Assembly (NCBI RefSeq): GCF_900454895.1 | Contig: NZ_UGTA01000001.1 | Span: forward strand, 124,001-188,000 | Reading direction: 5' to 3' | DNA length: 64,000 bases | Source: Phocoenobacter uteri | GTDB taxonomy: Bacteria > Pseudomonadota > Gammaproteobacteria > Enterobacterales > Pasteurellaceae | Shown here: positions 61,457 through 64,000 of the stretch, piece after piece | Numbering within the stretch: position 1 is the first letter of the stretch | How the letters are laid out: the number at the start of each line of letters is the position of its first letter | Notes under the pieces: model-generated | Database searches by the model: none | What the model saw: only the letters and a program-made list of their open reading frames with translations | What the model was told of the DNA's origin: nothing | Made by a program: the position numbers and the translations under genes

Positions 61457-62797
61457 ATGATTACAATTAAACAAGGTTTGGATCTTCCAATTTCTGGAAA
61501 ACCAGAACAAGTAATCCACGATGGCAATGCCATCAGTGAAGTTGCGATACTGGGTGAAGAGTATGTGGGAATGCGTCCATCAATGAAAGTTCGAGTGGGC
61601 GATGTAGTGAAAAAAGGTCAAGTTCTTTTTGAAGATAAAAAGAACCCAGGCGTGATTTTTACTGCACCTGCAAGCGGAACGATTACTGCGATCAATCGTG
61701 GTGAAAAACGTGTTCTTCAATCCGTCGTAATTAAAGTTGAAGGTTCGGAGCAGATTACTTTTTCTCGCTATGAGGTTTCAGAGTTAGCTTCTTTGAACGC
61801 AGAGCAAGTTAAACAAAATTTAGTAGATTCAGGTATGTGGGCTGCGTTTCGTAGTCGTCCATTTAGTAAAGTGCCTGCGATCGACAGCAAACCATCTTCA
61901 ATTTTTGTTAATGCAATGGATACCAATCCATTAGCTGCAAATCCAGAAGTGGTGTTAAAAGCACACTGGCAAGATTTTATCAATGGTTTAACTGTGTTAG
62001 GTCATTTAGATGAAAGTCCTGTTCATCTTTGTAAAGCGGGCGGAAGTAATATTCCAACGGTTGATTTACCAAATTTAAAAATTCACGAATTTGATGGCCC
62101 ACACCCAGCAGGGTTAAGTGGTACACATATTCACTTTATTGATCCTGTAAGCATCACTAAGTCGGTATGGTATATCAACTATCAAGATGTAATCTCTATC
62201 GGTCGTTTATTCACAACAGGTGAATTATGTGCTGAACGCATTATTTCTTTAGCTGGACCACAGGTTAAAACACCTCGTTTAGTAAAAACGTGTGTGGGTG
62301 CAAATCTTTCTCAATTAACTCAAAATGAGTTAAAAGAAGGGGATAACCGTGTGATTTCAGGTTCTGTATTAAGCGGTGCAAAAGCAGAAGGGCCTGTTGA
62401 TTATTTAGGTCGTTATGCGTTGCAAGTTTCAGTGATTACAGAAGGTCGTGAGAAAGAATTATTTGGCTGGATTATGCCAGGTAAGGAGAAATTCTCTATT
62501 ACACGTACTACATTAGGGTATTTCAGTAAGAAATTATTTAATTTCAATACTGCTTTACACGGTGGTGAGCGTGCAATGGTGCCAATCGGTGCATATGAAC
62601 GTGTGATGCCATTAGATATCATTCCAACATTATTGTTGCGTGATTTAGCGGCAGGTGATACTGATTCAGCACAGAATTTAGGTTGTTTAGAATTAGATGA
62701 AGAAGATTTAGCTCTTTGTACCTTTGTTTGTCCAGGTAAAAACGAGTACGGTCCTCTCTTACGTCAGGCGTTAGAAAAGATCGAGAAGGAAGGTTAA
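61457..62797 (+). CDS. nqrA: Na+-translocating NADH:quinone reductase subunit A
   Basis: A 446-residue protein beginning MITIKQGLDLPISGKPEQVI, the usual NqrA start. ILGEEYVGMRPSMKVRVGD and the lipoyl-like segment VKKGQVLFEDKKNPGVIFTAP follow. In the membrane complex NqrA binds quinone at the cytoplasmic side. nqrB begins two bases after its stop, the same as in related bacteria. Codon use is like the housekeeping genes. Confidence 0.97.
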   Translation: MITIKQGLDLPISGKPEQVIHDGNAISEVAILGEEYVGMRPSMKVRVGDVVKKGQVLFEDKKNPGVIFTAPASGTITAINRGEKRVLQSVVIKVEGSEQITFSRYEVSELASLNAEQVKQNLVDSGMWAAFRSRPFSKVPAIDSKPSSIFVNAMDTNPLAANPEVVLKAHWQDFINGLTVLGHLDESPVHLCKAGGSNIPTVDLPNLKIHEFDGPHPAGLSGTHIHFIDPVSITKSVWYINYQDVISIGRLFTTGELCAERIISLAGPQVKTPRLVKTCVGANLSQLTQNELKEGDNRVISGSVLSGAKAEGPVDYLGRYALQVSVITEGREKELFGWIMPGKEKFSITRTTLGYFSKKLFNFNTALHGGERAMVPIGAYERVMPLDIIPTLLLRDLAAGDTDSAQNLGCLELDEEDLALCTFVCPGKNEYGPLLRQALEKIEKEG

Positions 62798-62798
62798 G

Positions 62799-64000
62799 AT
62801 GGGATTAAAAAATCTTTTTGAAAAAATGGAACCAGCCTTTCATAAAGGTGGGAAATATGAAAAGTGGTACGCTTTATTTGAAGCAACTTATACACTTTTC
62901 TATACACAAGGTACAGTGACCAATAAAGATTCACACGTTCGTGATGCGTTAGATTCAAAACGAATGATGATTTTTGTTTGGTTAGCTCTATTTCCTGCAA
63001 TGTTTTATGGAATGTATAATGTTGGGGCACAAGCAATTGCTGCGACTCATCATTTAGGTTCATTAACAGACAGTATTGCAAATAACTGGCACTATGGTTT
63101 ATCAGATTTATTAGGTGCAACATTAAGCCCTGATGCTGGTATTCTTAGCAAAATGCTACTTGGTGCAACATTCTTCTTGCCAATTTACTTAACTATTTTC
63201 TTAGTAGGTGGTTTCTGGGAAGTGGTATTTGCAATGGTTCGTGGTCACGAAATCAATGAAGGTTTCTTTGTAACCTCAATTCTTTTAGCGTTGATCGTTC
63301 CACCAACATTACCATTATGGCAAGCGGCATTAGCAGCGACATTTGGTGTGGTTGTTGCAAAAGAAGTATTCGGTGGTGTAGGTAAAAACTTTATGAACCC
63401 AGCATTAGCGGGTCGTGCGTTTTTATTCTTTGCTTACCCAGCTCAAATCTCAGGTGATGTTGTTTGGACGGCGGCAGATGGCTTTTCTGGTGCGACAGCA
63501 CTTTCACAGTGGGCACAAGGTGGCGAAGGCGCATTAACCAATGCAGTAACGGGTCAATCTATCACTTGGATGGATGCTTTCTTAGGTAACATTCCAGGTT
63601 CAATGGGTGAAGTTTCAACCTTAATGCTAGCGATTGGTGCGGCAATGATCGTATTCGCTCGTATTGCATCTTGGCGTATTATTGCAGGTGTAATGATCGG
63701 TATGATCATCACTTCAACCCTATTTAACTTTATCGGTTCAAATACTAATCCAATGTTTGCTATGCCTTGGTACTGGCATTTAGTATTAGGTGGCTTTGCA
63801 CTTGGTATGTTCTTTATGGCAACTGACCCTGTATCAGCTTCATTTACTAATAAAGGTAAATGGTGGTACGGTGCGTTAATCGGTTCAATGTGTGTCATTA
63901 TTCGTGTGGCAAATCCAGCATACCCAGAAGGTATGATGTTAGCAATTCTATTCGCTAACTTATTTGCACCATTATTTGACTATGTTGTTGTTCAAGCTAA
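62799..64000 (+). CDS. nqrB: Na+-translocating NADH:quinone reductase subunit B, partial
   Basis: Open from ATG 62799 to the window end, giving about 400 residues of a protein usually about 411-415 long, so only the last few residues are missing. It starts MGLKNLFEKMEPAFHKGGK, has about nine membrane segments, and the flavin attachment Thr is about residue 233 in DGFSGATALSQW. NqrB carries covalently bound FMN and is the sodium-pumping part. Later nqr genes (C to F) would follow outside the window. Confidence 0.97.
   Translation, partial: MGLKNLFEKMEPAFHKGGKYEKWYALFEATYTLFYTQGTVTNKDSHVRDALDSKRMMIFVWLALFPAMFYGMYNVGAQAIAATHHLGSLTDSIANNWHYGLSDLLGATLSPDAGILSKMLLGATFFLPIYLTIFLVGGFWEVVFAMVRGHEINEGFFVTSILLALIVPPTLPLWQAALAATFGVVVAKEVFGGVGKNFMNPALAGRAFLFFAYPAQISGDVVWTAADGFSGATALSQWAQGGEGALTNAVTGQSITWMDAFLGNIPGSMGEVSTLMLAIGAAMIVFARIASWRIIAGVMIGMIITSTLFNFIGSNTNPMFAMPWYWHLVLGGFALGMFFMATDPVSASFTNKGKWWYGALIGSMCVIIRVANPAYPEGMMLAILFANLFAPLFDYVVVQA

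Noticed and set aside
62794..63123. Minus-strand frame across nqrA end and nqrB start
   Set aside because: Overlaps two well-supported genes and has no start signal.

Overview
The window is a low-GC gammaproteobacterial chromosome segment. It most probably comes from the family Pasteurellaceae and resembles the Actinobacillus/Mannheimia branch. The main clue is many copies of an uptake-signal-like core (AAGCGGT, often with a preceding C and a following A/T-rich stretch) of the Actinobacillus pleuropneumoniae type. Gene content agrees: the nqr operon start, psd, opsX-like heptosyltransferase, grcA/ung, ptsHI-crr, and Slam with TbpB-like surface lipoproteins. No rRNA, tRNA, prophage, transposase or CRISPR array was seen.

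Layout. 1-2373: the end of a ZnuD-like TonB-dependent receptor and an NhaC-family antiporter. 2456-13945: a compact maltose/maltodextrin locus, malK-lamB-malM-malS on the minus strand and malE-F-G-Q on the plus strand, diverging from a control region with CRP-like sites and a MalT-box-like site. 14224-17836: a Slam outer-membrane protein followed by two lipoproteins, one with a repeated linker. 17994-29900: housekeeping genes (mutS, pepD, trxA, heptosyltransferase, pykA, sixA, ung, grcA, thiPQ) plus a stand-alone PTS EIIB protein behind a perfect CRP-like site. 30203-38715: asnA, ptsH-ptsI-crr, psd, fabD-fabG, tilS. 38854-41960: frmR-frmA-frmB (formaldehyde detoxification), then a secreted nuclease with an Excalibur-like tail. 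42033-46870: betI-betB-betA (choline to glycine betaine) and a nucleoside hydrolase. 46995-50447: a tandem array of four paralogous TbpB-like lipoproteins separated by 63-bp junctions, each carrying an uptake-signal copy. 50713-64000: rlmKL, lepB-rnc-era, dusA, recJ, ybhA-like phosphatase, uppP, nfuA, nqrA and most of nqrB.

How the parts work together. LamB, MalE, MalFGK and MalQ/MalS together import and break down maltodextrins. The PTS genes and CRP-like sites connect carbon supply to regulation. The Slam cluster, the lipoprotein array and the ZnuD-like receptor suggest an exposed surface layer for binding host metal, heme or protein. The most unusual items are the four-gene lipoprotein array with uptake signals at every junction, the repeated linker in the Slam-linked lipoprotein, a family of roughly 28-44 bp extragenic palindromes (one between malE and malF), terminators made from inverted uptake signals, and the orphan EIIB gene.

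Limits: all assignments come from reading the sequence and recalled family features. No database search was run.
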